NCBI GenBank assembly: GCA_015847255.1
Contig: JADLZK010005528.1
Location: 434,001-498,000, forward strand
Source of the DNA: Hyparrhenia diplandra
Taxonomy: Eukaryota; Streptophyta; Magnoliopsida; Poales; Poaceae
Direction: 5' to 3'
Length of the DNA stretch: 64,000 nt
Shown: positions 9,831 through 22,726 of the stretch, piece by piece
Numbering within the stretch: position 1 is the stretch's first letter
How the letters are laid out: every line of letters begins with the position of its first letter
Notes under the pieces: generated by a model
What the model saw: the letters and a program-made list of their open reading frames with translations, nothing else
Told to the model about the DNA's origin: nothing
Database searches by the model: none
Program-made: the position numbers and the translations under genes

Positions 9831-10497
9831 ACCATAGGATACTCTTCCCGTGACCCCCGTCACAGCCTCGTTTCCCATTTTTTCTGGCTTTTGTCCCTTT
9901 TCATTTTTGTGTGTGTTTTATTTTATTTCCATTTTGCTTATGTTTTATATTAATTTTTACTTTACTCTAGCCGGATAGTTTTGTTATTTTTTTTTTTACT
10001 AGCAAATATGCAATGCGTTGCAACGGGAAGAGTAAAAATCATTAAAAAAAAGGCTATCAATCATTCATTTGAAATGAGAACCAAGATAATACTTAGTTAC
10101 CCATTTGTGTGTTACCCAATAGTGTATGTATTTGGCCAGATAGTACAACTTTGGATTTGTGGTGTTGAGGAACGGTGTGGCCGGATAACATATCTTATTT
10201 GGTCAGATAATAAACATATTTGGTATATCTTTCTTTTTTTGAGCATTTATTTGGTATATTTTTTTGTAGTCTTTTTTTGACCGGATGAGCAAAACAAAAG
10301 TTCATGGACGAGATGAGAGGTGGGGAAATGTTTAAGGACTCATGGCACATTTCACTCTATTTTTTGCATCACCAAATAGTGATGACTTTAGAATTTTATT
10401 TAGGTGTAGAAGAGAGAAATGTTGGATTTGTTCTTTTCTCTGTGTTCGAACAACTTTTTTTATCTTGATTATGTAAAGAAGAGATAATATTACCCGA

Positions 10498-12781
10498 TGT
10501 AATACCCCAAAAAATGCATGCCATTAATATATAATTTTTATATGGATTTATCATTTAAGAGAGATAAAACTTTTTTTTTTTATCCATGGCTCGGGTGGAC
10601 AAACAGAGAGAGTGAATAGAGTTTGATGAATATTCATATTTTGTTTAGAACTTGGATGTACATGATCTTTAGAAGGCTATAGCCACATATTCCTGTACAA
10701 CGAGATCTACTCGATCTCCTATCCATTCATGCCATCCCATAACGAGCTCTTCTACATGAACTTGCATGCGTCTGACCACATCACAATGGAGGAGGTCCAC
10801 TTATTCAATAGAATCAACATCTAAATATAGACTGGTTATGCCACAGCCGCCTCTCTCCATCTCCCCCCACACGCAAAGAAGAAAAGAGGTGAAAGGGAAG
10901 AGAAGGGAGGAGAGAAATTAGGGGACGCAACTTCTACCGCAGTCCATAGAGATGTTCTTCTGCAGAATTTTGATCGGGACTAGTAGCGGCGTAGATCGCT
11001 TTGAGGAGGAGAGGAAGGAGTGGATCATTCGAGTTTTGTCGTCGTTCTCGCTGTGGTTGCCATAGGTGAGGTGTTGAACGTTAATTTACTTCTTTGGATC
11101 GAGTATTGTGGATCAAATCATCTAATTAGAAAAGGTGGGGTTGGAGCAATTCCCGAAATCAATCTCATCCATAATCAGAAATCCCGTCAGACTGAGCAGT
11201 TTGTGTTCATTGCTGTTTTCGGGTAATCTAATGGCCTTAATAAATTTTCTCAGTATGGAAACATTTGTAGAGGACTTCAATACCTTTATTTTGACGCCAA
11301 CATCACCCTTATAGCCTCTGTAGTTCTGAAGATATAGTCTTTTTTAGACAGCTGTTTTGCAGTGACAAAAATCTGGACAGTTTTAGATCTACCCAATTTA
11401 TGACCCTAATAATAGAGGAATTTGAACTTATGATCTAAATGAGAGATGTAGATATTTTCTTAATCTTTCCATTTTGTTATAGAACACATTTTTTGATGAG
11501 TAGAACTCCAGTTGTGAATTTTATAACACTGCTGCCCAGTTTAGACTATCAGAAAAGTTCAGTCACGTTAAGAGGACATTTAGGCTATATTGGAGATTTC
11601 ATATGCCGAATATTAATATAGGAAAGTTGTAGATAATAAAGTTTTATATCATCTGGTAGATTTTGAGAATTTTTTGAATGTTTGGTTTATTGCGAGAATG
11701 AAAATGGAAAGGGACAGTGTTGCTGTCATGAAATGTAGCGAAACAGTGGATGCATAAACATCATGTTTGAGGCACTATAGTCGTTAACCATTCTTATACT
11801 TGTTGGTATGATGATATTAGTACTAAGAATTGCTTGTAATCAGGTGTTTGTTGCCTTAGGAGAGTTTTCTAGCTCATTCGCTTGATCATCGGTAAAGGCA
11901 AATAAGCGTGGCGCCGTGGTCCACATGCTTTAGCTTTGTTGTTTGAATTGCCTCCACTGAATTTCAGTTTCTCACACTAGCCAGATAATCTAAAATTGAA
12001 GTTATTGATTTACCTTGAAGTATGACATTCTTCATAGCTTGTGGTTTTACTTTCTAAATTATGAATTGTGAGATGTATATGAAGTATGAGAAGTGCATAC
12101 ATTGCAACATTTGCATTTACACTCTTTCCGTTGGTATGCATTGGAAGAAACCGTAGCCAAATTGGTGCGGTAAGTACCGTCAAAGACACGCATTACATTG
12201 ATGAGCATTGTGGTTGCAGCCTCCACTCCCTCTTGTTGGGTTGTGTGGGTAGAAGTGAAGTCATGCATTGCATCGCATTATTTGCATTTCACTTGTAAGT
12301 ATATTATATTTCTATGAAGTTATTTGCATTACACTTGGAAGTATATTGATATTTACATAAAGCACTTTCGGCGTTTATATTACTATGCAATTTAAATCTG
12401 ATGCTTAATCAAACTATGATTTAAATAACTTGGTTGAAGCAGTTTGCTTCTTTGAGGTTTTCCATAAACCTCATGCTTTTTTCCCCATCTCGGTACTTGA
12501 GCTTCGAGGATGCTTGGCGGGATGGGAGTAGCATTCACACATATTGTACACTTGAACAATCACATTGTTTATAACATAATAGTTGGATGTGGAAACAACT
12601 TGTATCTTGTAGTAAATAGTTGAGGTTTGTCGGTTAGGTTTGAGGATCCTTCGTATGTAATCGTAGAAGACTTATTTTTATGCTCAATCTAGATGTAGAG
12701 ATTTTGCTTCAGCGTACTCTGTAGTTATGTAGTGTGGTAATCCTCTAGAGGATTGTTGTGTTTTTCTTCGGGGGTGTTACA
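10498..12781 (+). repeat. Gypsy-1 5' LTR
   Basis: Starts TGTAATACCCC and ends GTGTTACA. The stretch 10840-10930 (CCGCCTCTCTCCATCTCC, then an A/G-rich run) resembles a plant leader and may mark the transcribed start. Open frames such as 11020-11226 occur identically in both LTRs and show no domain, so they are not annotated as genes. Confidence 0.93.
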
Positions 12782-12783
12782 GG

Positions 12784-12798
12784 TTGGTAATCGAGCCT
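12784..12798 (+). promoter_or_regulatory. Gypsy-1 primer-binding site
   Basis: TTGGTAATCGAGCC begins two bases after the LTR. It resembles the initiator tRNA-Met site TGGTATCAGAGCC with small changes. Its CGAGC ending in place of CAGAGC is shared with three other elements in the window. Confidence 0.6.
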
Positions 12799-15700
12799 AG
12801 GTTATAGGTTCTAGGCTTAAGTTGTGCTAAAATTCTAAATCACTTAAAAACTTGACACACTTGCACTTATAGGAGGGAGTTGGGTGTTTGTTAAACGATG
12901 ATATGTTTACTTTCTTGTGTTGCCGATACATATACTGAATTATGTTTATCTATGTTAGAATCATTTTTACGTTTTTTTTTCTCGTAGCGGTTGTTGGTAC
13001 CTTTTAAATTGTAGAAGGGATTTTTGTTTTAGTTTTGGTCCTTAGGAACTAAGAATAAGTTTGGAGCCCTATAGAGTTGGTTTTGTGCGCTGCTTGGATG
13101 GGTTGAGTGGAGGGCCCCCCACAATGCCTTCTCCGATTTGCTAAGTGAGGTTGACCGAGTGCTAGGTTGACCCAACTATTTATATTAAAAGCAAATTGTT
13201 GAGTGGCGGATGGGATGGCCTCCATGTCGTGCGTTCTAACTATTTGCTCTTGACATATCAATGGGTGGGTCATTGAGTGCCTTTTCCTACGGATTTGGAG
13301 TGGTGACTTTTCAGCCTGACCTTAGTCTGGTATAGTTTTTCCACACAACTTAGATTTCATCCTGTGGTAGTTATCAAAATGTGGTGAGATTAGACTTATT
13401 ATGTGGAGTTTGTGAGGTTCTAGGTTTCTAAACCTAGTGTTGTGCTTAGTATTTAGTTTGGATGCTAATAATGTAACTTGAAATTGAATATGCTTAATAG
13501 TCGTAATGCGACTAATCTATATGTTGTAGTGGCCTTAAAGGCTTTGAGGTGGATCTAATCTTTGTATTAGCCCATTAGAGTGGTTTAGATGATCTATAGT
13601 AGTTGTGTGTAACAAATGTTCCTTTGATCACACAAGTTGCATGGAAAATTCTATAATATGGTGCAAGTGACGTATTTGTGAGGATCATGGCTTACTATTA
13701 TTCTAGACTAGTACCTATAAGGACAAATAAGTTTAGAGGTTGTTTCTTGGCATTTTTGACATGCTTCTTTAGTGTACTGTCCTGATTGGCACAATGTTGC
13801 TTTCTTCAGAAATATGCTATTATCATGCATAGTTTTTTAGTGATTGTTGTGGCATCACATTGGCACATGTTAATGAGACTCAGTAAGTGCTTTTCTTCTC
13901 TTTCCTTTTCACTCTCATGTATTATGTGGATGTAAGAGTATTGAAGCTAGCTCTTATGTTTTTGGTTGTCGTGGAGGTATGAGTAGTTGTTCTAGAATCT
14001 TTGATGAGAAGGTCAAACCCATTATTCCTAGTATATTTGGATCACAATTTTGATGTGTAGTTGGGTATACCTACTAGTGATGTTTTTGGCATGATTTCTA
14101 TACTAGAGTGGTGTGTTCCTTTGGTGGTGTCAGCAAGATGTGGATGGAGCTGTAGGAAAGGAAAGCATGTCTAGCTAGTCTTGTCCCAAGGGATCCATAG
14201 TCAATCCCTAGTCAGTTTTATGCTTGATAATAGTGAACTAGTGTTTTGACATTTTCTTCCTAAATTGAGAAGGCAAGTTTTGAGAAGCTTTTAGTTTTGG
14301 TAATAACAATGGTTCTTTGGGCCATCTTAGCAAGAGTGTGCAGTTATTGTGCAATTTTATTTTATAGTGAAGGTTAACCTTTATTACCATGGTTTGAAGG
14401 TCATCCATTCTTCTTTAGGTTGAGATGTTATAGAAAGAGAGAATGCATTTTGTGGCAAACCTAACAAGTGTGCTTTCTAGATTTTCATGGTTGATTTTTT
14501 TGACAAGTTATTAGTGGGATGGAATCATTGTTGATCCCAAGAATGATGTTTGTTTGGTGGAGTGGCAGAGACTAACTATTGTAATGGATGTTTGAAGATT
14601 TTTTCGGACTTCCTGAATACCATCATTAGTTTGATTAGAACTAATTCAATTTCAAAACATATCACAAAGTTAACTATGAAGGATTTATGCGCTAGGTGTA
14701 TTCCCCACATGTTCTTCACTTGGTAATGGAGGTGAAATATAAGTACTTAGAATGTTAACTAACAATAAATAGGAGATGTATATGTATGGTGTTGGTAATG
14801 TATACATGTTAGTGGATGATTTATAGGATTCTAGTATAGAAAACGAAATATATGTTAGTAAATGAGGTGGTTTATTAAAGTAAACAGATTGAATGAAGAC
14901 ATAATGGCATGTTCTAGCAAGATGCTAATGTTGACACTTTGCATCGCAAGAGAAATATTTAGTGGGGTTTTGCTTTATACAATATATACATTATTGAGTT
15001 TGAGGTGAGCTTTTTGAACTTTTGAAGAACAAGTTGGTGAGTAACACTATTATGGATTTTTGGAGAAGCGGAAAGTGTTTTACAATATAGAAGGAAAATT
15101 AGTATGGGATATGTGCTCATGTAAGGGCGTAGGGTGATCTCTTATGCATCTAGGTAGTTAAGGAAACATAAGGTGATTTATTTACACATGATTCTAAGTT
15201 GGCAATAGTGATATTTGCATTGAAATTTTGGATGCATTATCCTTGTGGCTAGAGTTCATTAAGGATTATGATTTGACTATTTATTATCATCCAATAAAGA
15301 CAAATGTTGCTGCAGATGCTCTTATTTAGGGATGAAACCATCTTTGGATTTAAATGAATACTAGTGATCTTGGGTTATGTCATATTTCTCATATTCTATC
15401 CATATTTCTCTCTAATCTTACACCCTTGGATCATTCAGATGTTGATCTCTACATCGAGATATGAACTACAAATCTAGTGTTGGGTATTTGGAGTCATATA
15501 CTATCAAACATTAAATGTTCAAATTCAAATAGTGGCAATAAATGCAAGGTTTCGATCTTTTCGAGATAGGCAGATATTAGGATATATCCACCTCTTTTTC
15601 ATACCAACTCTTAGCAAGACATGTGTTCCTAAAGCAATCATGGCATTGACCGATGACCACATAGTATTTCTCATTGCTATGTTGGTGTTGCACGTGAGGA

Positions 15701-17196
15701 GACCCTTTTTTTTGATTCAATCACCATTTCATGAGAAGGTGAAATGTCTTAGTCATAAGACCTTACTCTAGGCCATTCACAAGTGCATTGAGGCAGGTAA
15801 ACCCCATGAGTTTAGTATGGAGGTTGATGGCACTATTTATTTTAGATTCCATCTATGCGATCCACAGAAGGCTAGGTGAATTTGGATATTTTGATGGAAG
15901 CTCATTGCACCGAGGATAAGGTATATCTAGGTGAGACTAAGATGTGTGAAGACTTGAAGCAATTTTTGGTGGAAGCGAATGGAAGTTGATATTGCTAAGT
16001 ATGTAGTTTGTGTGGTATTTGTCACAAGGTGAAAGCTAAGTAATAGAGGTTGGCTAGGATGCTAAAACATTGGAGCTCCCTCAGTGGAAATCAAGGAATA
16101 TTACAATGGCTTTGTAATTGGGTTGCCTTGCTCGCCTAGTTGCAAAAGGTGCTATTTGGGTTGCCATAGGTAGGCTTACCAAAGTGGTTTAGTTATTCCA
16201 ATGAACACAACATATCCAACTATAAATTTGATTCTGTTGCATATTATGGAGATTGTGAGGTTGCATGGTGTTAGCCACACTATTGTGTTAGATTGTGACT
16301 CTATGTTTGTGTCCAATTGTTGGCAAAGCCTCTACATAGTGCTTGGGGCATGAAATTTCATAGGAGTCCTGTTTTCCTTCCTGATGGTCGTTGGATTGAG
16401 CGTACTATTCAGACCTCGGACGATATGCTGCATGTATGTGTGCTTTCACAGAAGTGAAGTTGAGAAGATCACTTGCCTTTGGTGGAATTTGCTTACAATA
16501 ATGGTTATCATCATGCTAGATTTTGGATGGTTCCATCTGGCGTTATATGGTTGTAGATGTATTTCTCTACTTTGTGAGGATGTTCTTTGGTAAGCGCCCC
16601 ATGATTGATATTTTTGGATAGGATAGACTCTTGAAACAGTACATGAAGATCCAAAAAACTTGTTTTTAGAGTTGTTAGAAGAGCTATGCAATTGTTAGAT
16701 GGAGTGCTTAAGTTTGAAGTAGGAGATGAGATGTTTTTGAAGATTTGGTGACGAAAGGCACTATTGGTTTAGTTACATATGGAAACTTGACCTGAGGTAA
16801 AGTGGACCTTATGTGGTTATCACTAATGTTGGCACATTGGCATATCAGTTGTAGTTGCTGAAGTCTGTGGCTGGAGTGCACCTAGTGTATCATGTCTCCA
16901 TGTTAAGGAAATACTCGAAAGACCTAGAGTAGGCGATGGAAGTTGAGTCAATGAATATATATAACAAGACGACGGTTAAATATGGCCGGTGGAAATATTA
17001 GAGTTCCCTGAGTGAGTGATGTCAAGGTATTATCAGTAAGTCACATGGAGTTAGAAGCCACGTGGTAACTAGAGATTAATAAATCCAAGAGGTATCTAGG
17101 GCTCTTCAAGTCTGATAAGTAATTTTCTTTCAGCACATGTGAATCACTTCTTGTTGTTGATTAACGTGTTTGAAAGAATTCAGGGACGAATTCTCT

Positions 17197-17210
17197 AAAG
17201 GAGGGGAGAA
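17197..17210 (+). promoter_or_regulatory. Gypsy-1 polypurine tract
   Basis: AAAGGAGGGGAGAA lies directly against the 3' LTR start, the position and composition expected for the plus-strand primer. Confidence 0.85.
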
Positions 17211-19495
17211 TGTAATACCCCAAAAATGCATGCCATTAATATATAATTTTTTATATGGATTTATCATTTAAGAGAGATAAAACTTATTTTTTTTATCCAT
17301 GGCTCGGGTGGACAAACAGAGACAGAGTGAATAGAGTTTGCTGAATATTCATATTTTGTTTAGAACTTGGATGTACATGATCTTTAGAAGGCTATAGCCA
17401 CATATTCCTGTACAACGAGATCTACTCGATCTCCTATCCATTCATGCCATCCCATAACGAGCTCTTCTGCATGAACTTGCATGCGTCTGACCACATCACC
17501 ATGGAGGAGGTCCACTTATTCAATAGAATCAACATCTAAATATAGACTGGTTATGCCACAGCCGCCTCTCTCCATCTCCCCCACACGCAAAGAAGAAAAG
17601 AGGTGAAAGGGAAGAGAAGGGAGGAGAGAAATTAGGGGCCCAACTTCTACCGCAGTCCATAGAGATGTTCTTCTGCAGAATTTTGATCGGGACTAGTAGC
17701 GGCGTAGATCGCTTTGAGGAGGAGAGGAAGGAGTGGATCATTCGAGTTTTGTCGTCGTTCTATCTGTGGTTGCCATAGGTGAGGTGTTGAACCTTAATTT
17801 ACTTCTTTGGATCGAGTATTGTGGATCAAATCATCTAATTAGAAAAGGTGGGGTTGGAGCAATTCCCGAAATCAATCTCATCCATAATCAGAAATCCCGT
17901 CAGACTGAGCAGTTTGTGTTCATTGCTGTTTTCGGGTAATCTAATGGCCTTAATAAATTTTCTCAGTATGGAAACATTTGTAGAGGACTTCAATACCTTT
18001 ATTTTGACGCCAACATCACCCTTATAGCCTCTGTAGTTCTGAAGATATAGTCTTTTTTTTAGACAGCTGTTTTGCAGTGACAAAAATCTGGACAGTTTTA
18101 GATCTACCCAATTTATGACCCTAATAATAGAGGAATTTGAACTTATGATCTAAATGAGAGATGTAGATATTTTCTTAATCTTTCCATTTTGTTATAGAAC
18201 ACATTTTTTTGATGAGTAGAACTCCAGTTGTGAATTTTATAACACTGCTGCCCAGTTTAGACTATCAGAAAAGTTCAGTCACGTTAAGAGGACATTTAGG
18301 CTATATTGAGATTTCATATGCGAATATTAATATAGGAAAGTTGTAGATAATAAAGTTTTTATATCATCTGGTAGATTTTGAGAATTTTTGAATGTTTGGT
18401 TTATTGCGAATGAAAATGGAAAGGGACAGTGCTGCTGTCATGAAATGTTCTTGAAACAGTGGATGCATAAACATCATGTTTGAGGCACTATAGTGCGTTA
18501 ACCATTCTTATACTTGTTGGTATGATGATATTAGTACTAAGAATTGCTTGTAATCAGGTGTTTGTTGCCTTCGGAGAGTTTTCTAGCTCATTTCGCTTGA
18601 TCATCGGTAAAGGCAAGTAAGCGTGGCGCCGTGGTCCACATGCTTTAGCTTTGTTGTTTGAATTGCCTCCACTGAATTTCAGTTTCTCACACTAGCCAGA
18701 TAATCTAAAATTGAAGTTATTGATTTACCTTGAAGTATGACATTCTTCATAGCTTGTGGTTTTACTTTCTAAATTATGAATTGTGAGATGTATATGAAGT
18801 ATGAGAAGTGCATACATTGCAACATTTGCATTTGCACTCTTTCCGTTGGTATGCATTGGAAGAAACCGTAGCCAAATTGGTGCGGTAAGTACCGGTATAG
18901 CAACGCACATTGATGAGCATTGTGGTTGCAGCCTCCACTCCCTCTTGTTGGGTTGTGTGGGTAGAAGTAAAGTCATGCATTGCATCGCATCATTTGCATT
19001 GCACTTGTAAGTATATTATATTTCTATGAAGTTATTTGCATTACACTTGGAAGTATATTGATATTTACATAAAGCACTCAACGTTTATATTACTATGCAA
19101 TTTAAATCTGATGCTTAATCAAACTGTGATTTAAATAACTTGGTTGAAGCAGTTTGCTTGCTGAGGTTTTCCATAAACCTCATACGCTTTTTCCCCCATC
19201 TCAGGTACTTGAGCTTCGAGGATGCTTGGCGGGATGGGAGTAGCATGCACACATATTGTACACTTCGAACAATCACATTGTTTATAACATAATAGTTGGA
19301 TGTGGAAACAACCTGTATCTTGTAGTAAATAGTTGAGGTTTGTCGGTTAGGTTTGAGGATCCTTCGTATGTAATCGTAGAAGACTTATTTTTATGCTCAA
19401 TCTAGATGTCGAGATTTTGCTTCCGCGTACTACTGTAGTTATGTAGTGTGGTAATCCTTGAGGAGGATTGTTGTGTTTTCTTCTGGGGTGTTACA
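17211..19495 (+). repeat. Gypsy-1 3' LTR
   Basis: Matches 10498-12781 along its length. Many of the differences are small insertions or deletions near CG or C-H-G triplets (for example around 18480, 18600, 18890, 19080 and 19160). It ends GTGTTACA, followed by CCCGA. Confidence 0.93.
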
Positions 19496-19837
19496 CCCGA
19501 GACATGACGTCGTTCCTGCACTTGATTTTGATAATGTCTGTCGTCTGCTCTTGATTTGATAATGTGTGTCGTGTCGTCTGGGCCTTATGCATGTAGGCAT
19601 GCAACTAGACTCTATTCGGTCTCGGCAAAGGTTTGTATGTAGGCGTGCACCTAGATTTGGGACTGCGCACGAAACCTCCTATACGTGGGGACAGATCGAC
19701 TGGTACTGAGTTAGTTTAGGATTATTAGGATTTATTTAATGGCACAAAAAGTGTCGCGCTTGGAAATTAGTACGGGAGGAAGAGGTGGAAGGAAAAAGGT
19801 GAAAAAATTGGCAGAAATTTTCTTATTTTTATTATTA

Positions 19838-20781
19838 CTAGCAAATATGCCCGTGCGTTGCAACGGAGAAATAAAATCAAATATTTACGACTAACAATAT
19901 TATTTTTGATGAAATTTGACATATTGAATTTATTTTTTTTAAGATAATGATATCTTTAATCTATACTCTTTCAGACTGGCTTTGGAGTAGATTGTCTATG
20001 GGTTTTAAATGCCCTTAAACATGATTACACTCACTGGTGGAAAGAACTTAACAAAATTTCAATTATCATTTTTGTATTTGGTTTTGATTCTATATGGATT
20101 TTATAAGGCGTAGCCAATTTGTTCATTGTTTGATAAAAGACAAGAAGCTAACAAAGCGCTTTGTATTGGGAACCCTCTATATAAATCTTGATCAACTTTT
20201 ACAATCATTTATTTATATTTCTTTGCATTTTTTCTCATGAAACCCTCCACTTTTTTTCTATTCTTGACATTAGGCCCATGCCCTGATTTAGATCACAAAC
20301 TCTTGAACGTTGGAACTCTCTCCAGTCTCCACCGGCGACAAAGATGTATGCGTGCATGTACTCTTAGTAGACTCCGTATTAGACTCGAAGTTTTAATGTT
20401 TTGGTAGATCATACCCTCGTACCATCGCATGTAACGATAGATCTGGTGTGTGGCTACCATGCGGACATAAAAAGAAATAGGTGGAAGAAAAAAAAAGTGA
20501 AAAATAGATGACAGTTTGGCACTTTATCACGTAAAATACTTGTATTCTTGTACGTCACGTCGTATTGTCAAATCACCGCCGGCGAGTTGCTTGCGAGCGG
20601 ACTCTGATCCAATCCTATTTGATCACGTCTTAGCTCACGGGGATCAAATACTTGGACCCACGTATTTTTGGTATTTTCATGGGCTTTACTGGAGTCCGGT
20701 ATAAATACGAAAAAGAGGTGAAAGAAAACAATGGTGAAAAAAAAGTGGTAGAAATTTTCGTGCTTTAATAGTAGGTATAGA
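19838..20781 (-). mobile_element. Helitron B (nonautonomous)
   Basis: CTAG at 19838-19841, then CAAATATGCCCGTGCGTTGC, is a minus-strand Helitron 3' end with a GCCCGT.../ACGGG-type stem. The other end, GTGGTAGAAATTTTCGTGC, then TTTAATAGTAGGTATAG and GA at 20780-20781 before T, reads in reverse as the Helitron 5' start TCTATACCTACTATTAAAG. The element is about 944 bp with no helicase or Rep; the interior shows no recognised captured gene. It begins immediately next to the worn 5' end of Helitron A. Confidence 0.75.
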
Positions 20782-20813
20782 TTAGGTATAGATATAGATA
20801 GATATATACGACT

Positions 20814-21963
20814 TGATGGGGACGGGGTTCCCGATCTTCCGTCGAGGTTCAAGATAACTATCGATTTGGTGGAGAGTGACACACCGATCCGGCGGATCAC
20901 AAAGACCGAACCACGCAATCTTAGCACCACGTCTCCTCGAGGTTATCGGCCGTGTCACCAACCGGTCGACCTGCGCAAGAAGGCTAATCCCTACCTGCGA
21001 ATCGAAGAACACAAGCAAGAACTTCGAAAGGCGCAGCTCAAAGATTTGGGACAAGCTGCAGATAATTAATTAAGCACACAAGTTGGGGTTTCACAAAACC
21101 GATTACGGCGATTTGTCATCGACAAATTATCTAAACAAAACCCACGGAATTGGTGGCGCTAAAGGATATTAATACATGCGTGAATGAAAACAAATGTCGT
21201 GGTCATGTATGCGTGACCCGACTTATTAGGGGCATGCATGGTCGAGAAGAAATGGTTGTGCCCGTCATCCGAGGACTGTTTGTTTCCTATTCTTCCATCT
21301 CCTCCTCCATGTTTGGTCTTTCGTGGAAAAAGAAAGTGTCGCACGTCCAATTTAGCACCTCATTCTTGCATGTCCACCTCTCTCGCATTCTTGCAAAGAC
21401 ACCCTGATTCTTACATGCATTTGATCTTTATTTTTGGTAGGCCTTCCTCCAAAGTCTTCTGCATCCTCCTCTCTCACATGCTCGCTTTATTTTTGGTCTG
21501 CACGCAACCTCCTCTTTCACATGCTCCAAATTTAGCATCCTCTTCATTTTCATATTTATAGCTACTACATGGTGGTGGCCATAGAGGAGGACGTCCATAG
21601 GCATATATAACTTGTTCTCCATCTCCTTCGGCGTGCCTTTACGGACGGGGTCCCAAGGTTGCATGATAAGCCCAAGATGATGTTGCAGCACTTGTCTTTG
21701 TAACAAGTGCTCATTGACCTCAATTGCACTTTGGATAGATGAGTTACGGTCTTCCCCATCAAGCCTTTGTTGGTCTGCCGATGGTCCAAATGTTGGACTT
21801 TGATGAGCTTACACTTTGAGAGACAGTTGTACCTACATTCAAATAATAACATGTACATGTGGAACCAAGTGAATTATACCAAAAATTATCATGCAAGTGT
21901 AGGAACGAGCTCACCATATTTTTACCCTTCATGGGCATATCCATAGGTGTCATGTCCTCATCA
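20814..21963 (-). repeat. Gypsy-2 3' LTR
   Basis: The downstream LTR in the element's own orientation. It matches 24760-25916 with scattered small differences, several at CG-rich positions (20850, 20895, 20975, 21035). Confidence 0.92.
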
Positions 21964-22086
21964 TTCTCCCCTTCTTGACAACAAACCGTCCTCGGTTTGA
22001 GCTTACTGGAGGACAAGTTGTTGGTGGTTGCCAACAATGCTCCCCTTCTTGACAACAAAACCGTCCCTCGGTTTGAGTTTAGTTGG
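21964..22086 (-). promoter_or_regulatory. Gypsy-2 polypurine tract, tandemly duplicated region
   Basis: On the minus strand AAGAAGGGGAGAA (21976-21964) sits against the LTR. The same core, AAGAAGGGGAG, recurs at 22050-22040 in a repeat of roughly 70 bp that also includes the CCTCGGTTTGAG and GGAGGACA(A/G)GTTGT parts. Two possible plus-strand primers are thus present; only the first touches the LTR. Confidence 0.75.
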
Positions 22087-22705
22087 AGGACAGGTTGTAG
22101 GTAGTTGCCAACATTGCATTCCTTCTTGAAATTTAAGCTGCTCTTTTACAACAAAACTTGGGGATCTCGACATGACATGGTTATAGTTATTGTGGCCCTC
22201 TAGTTTATGATATTTATGCAAAGTAAAAGGAGATTTCAGATTTGGACAAATATAGACACAATGCACCATATACTCTCCTTGATAATTATATTTGCCAATA
22301 AAACGATACGTACATTGAGAAAAACTTGGCAAATCATAACATTTAAATTTCTGTTCCAAACTACTCAAAGCACACAAAGTATCAAACTCAATGTAACCTA
22401 AGGTATTTAGAGAAGACAATAATTTCAATTCATCTTTTTTTGTGTTAATGGGAAGCAATTTCTTATTTTCAAACTGAAGTATTTTGTCCCAAAATAGAAG
22501 AGAAGGTTTCTTTCATAGGATGTGGCACATGGATAAACATAGCACTATTGCATGACTCTTCTTTACCACAAAAATTAGTAGAACATTCACCATGTGACAA
22601 AGGTAAATCGATTGAAGGTTCTACCATAGAATTATTAGCATCAATAGTATCGATTAAATGTTGCTCTACTATAGCATGAGTGGTGGAAAAATTTCTGCAC
22701 ATCAA
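22003..22705 (-). pseudogene. Gypsy-2 accessory ORF, unknown function
   Basis: Two overlapping frames (22705-22469, 22458-22003) read as one protein interrupted by a frameshift near 22465. The C-terminal half has segments such as FDTLCALSSLEQKFKCYDLP, GKYNYQGEYMVHCVY, HKYHKLEGHNN and VMSRSPSFVVKEQLKFQEG. It runs into the duplicated polypurine region. I know similar accessory proteins occur in grass Gypsy elements, but I know no function and see no enzyme motif or membrane segment. Its position between gag and the 3' LTR is where some Tat-group elements carry extra ORFs. Confidence 0.5.
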
Positions 22706-22726
22706 GAGAGTTCTTACCCGATACCT

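Larger units (their letters stand above)
12782..17210 (+). pseudogene. Gypsy-1 gag-pol remnant
   Basis: No long frame survives. From about 15110 to 15330 the plus strand reads in broken frames as RNase H (ISYASR, ALKFW, then a KDYDLTIYYHP-like stretch and ADAL). From about 16130 to 16760 it reads as integrase (IWVAIGRLTKV, LHGV, TIVLDCDSMF-like, then EVGDEMFLK). From 16860 to 17010 it resembles the HPVFHVSMLRKY segment and chromodomain-like tail of chromoviruses. Gag and protease (12800-14500) are not recognisable. Stops and frameshifts are dense, so none of these enzymes could be made. Confidence 0.75.
10498..19495 (+). mobile_element. Gypsy-1: Ty3/Gypsy element, degenerate interior
   Basis: Complete by its ends. 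LTRs of 2284 and 2285 bp begin TGTAATACCCC and end GGGGTGTTACA, with a perfect CCCGA target duplication (10493-10497 and 19496-19500). A primer-binding site follows the 5' LTR and the polypurine tract AAAGGAGGGGAGAA precedes the 3' LTR. The interior is only 4.4 kb and full of stops, although its RNase H and integrase order marks it as Gypsy. The LTRs look only a few percent different by eye, so the copy is fairly young compared with its interior. That suggests it moved as a defective copy using proteins from a relative. Confidence 0.9.
9999..19837 (-). mobile_element. Helitron A (nonautonomous), split by Gypsy-1
   Basis: CTAG at 9999-10002 followed by CAAATATG and GCGTTGCAACGGG is, on the minus strand, a Helitron 3' end: a short stem around GTTGCAAC, then CTAG next to a T. 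The opposite end near 19808-19837 (GGCAGAAATTTTC then TTATTATTA on the plus strand) resembles the Helitron 5' leader seen elsewhere in the window, but the TC-start segment is worn. Removing Gypsy-1 (10498-19495) leaves about 840 bp. No Rep or helicase is coded. Confidence 0.6.

Noticed and set aside
11020..11226. 68-residue frame found twice (also at 17733-17939)
   Set aside because: Identical because it lies in the two Gypsy-1 LTRs. It has no domain and no start context.
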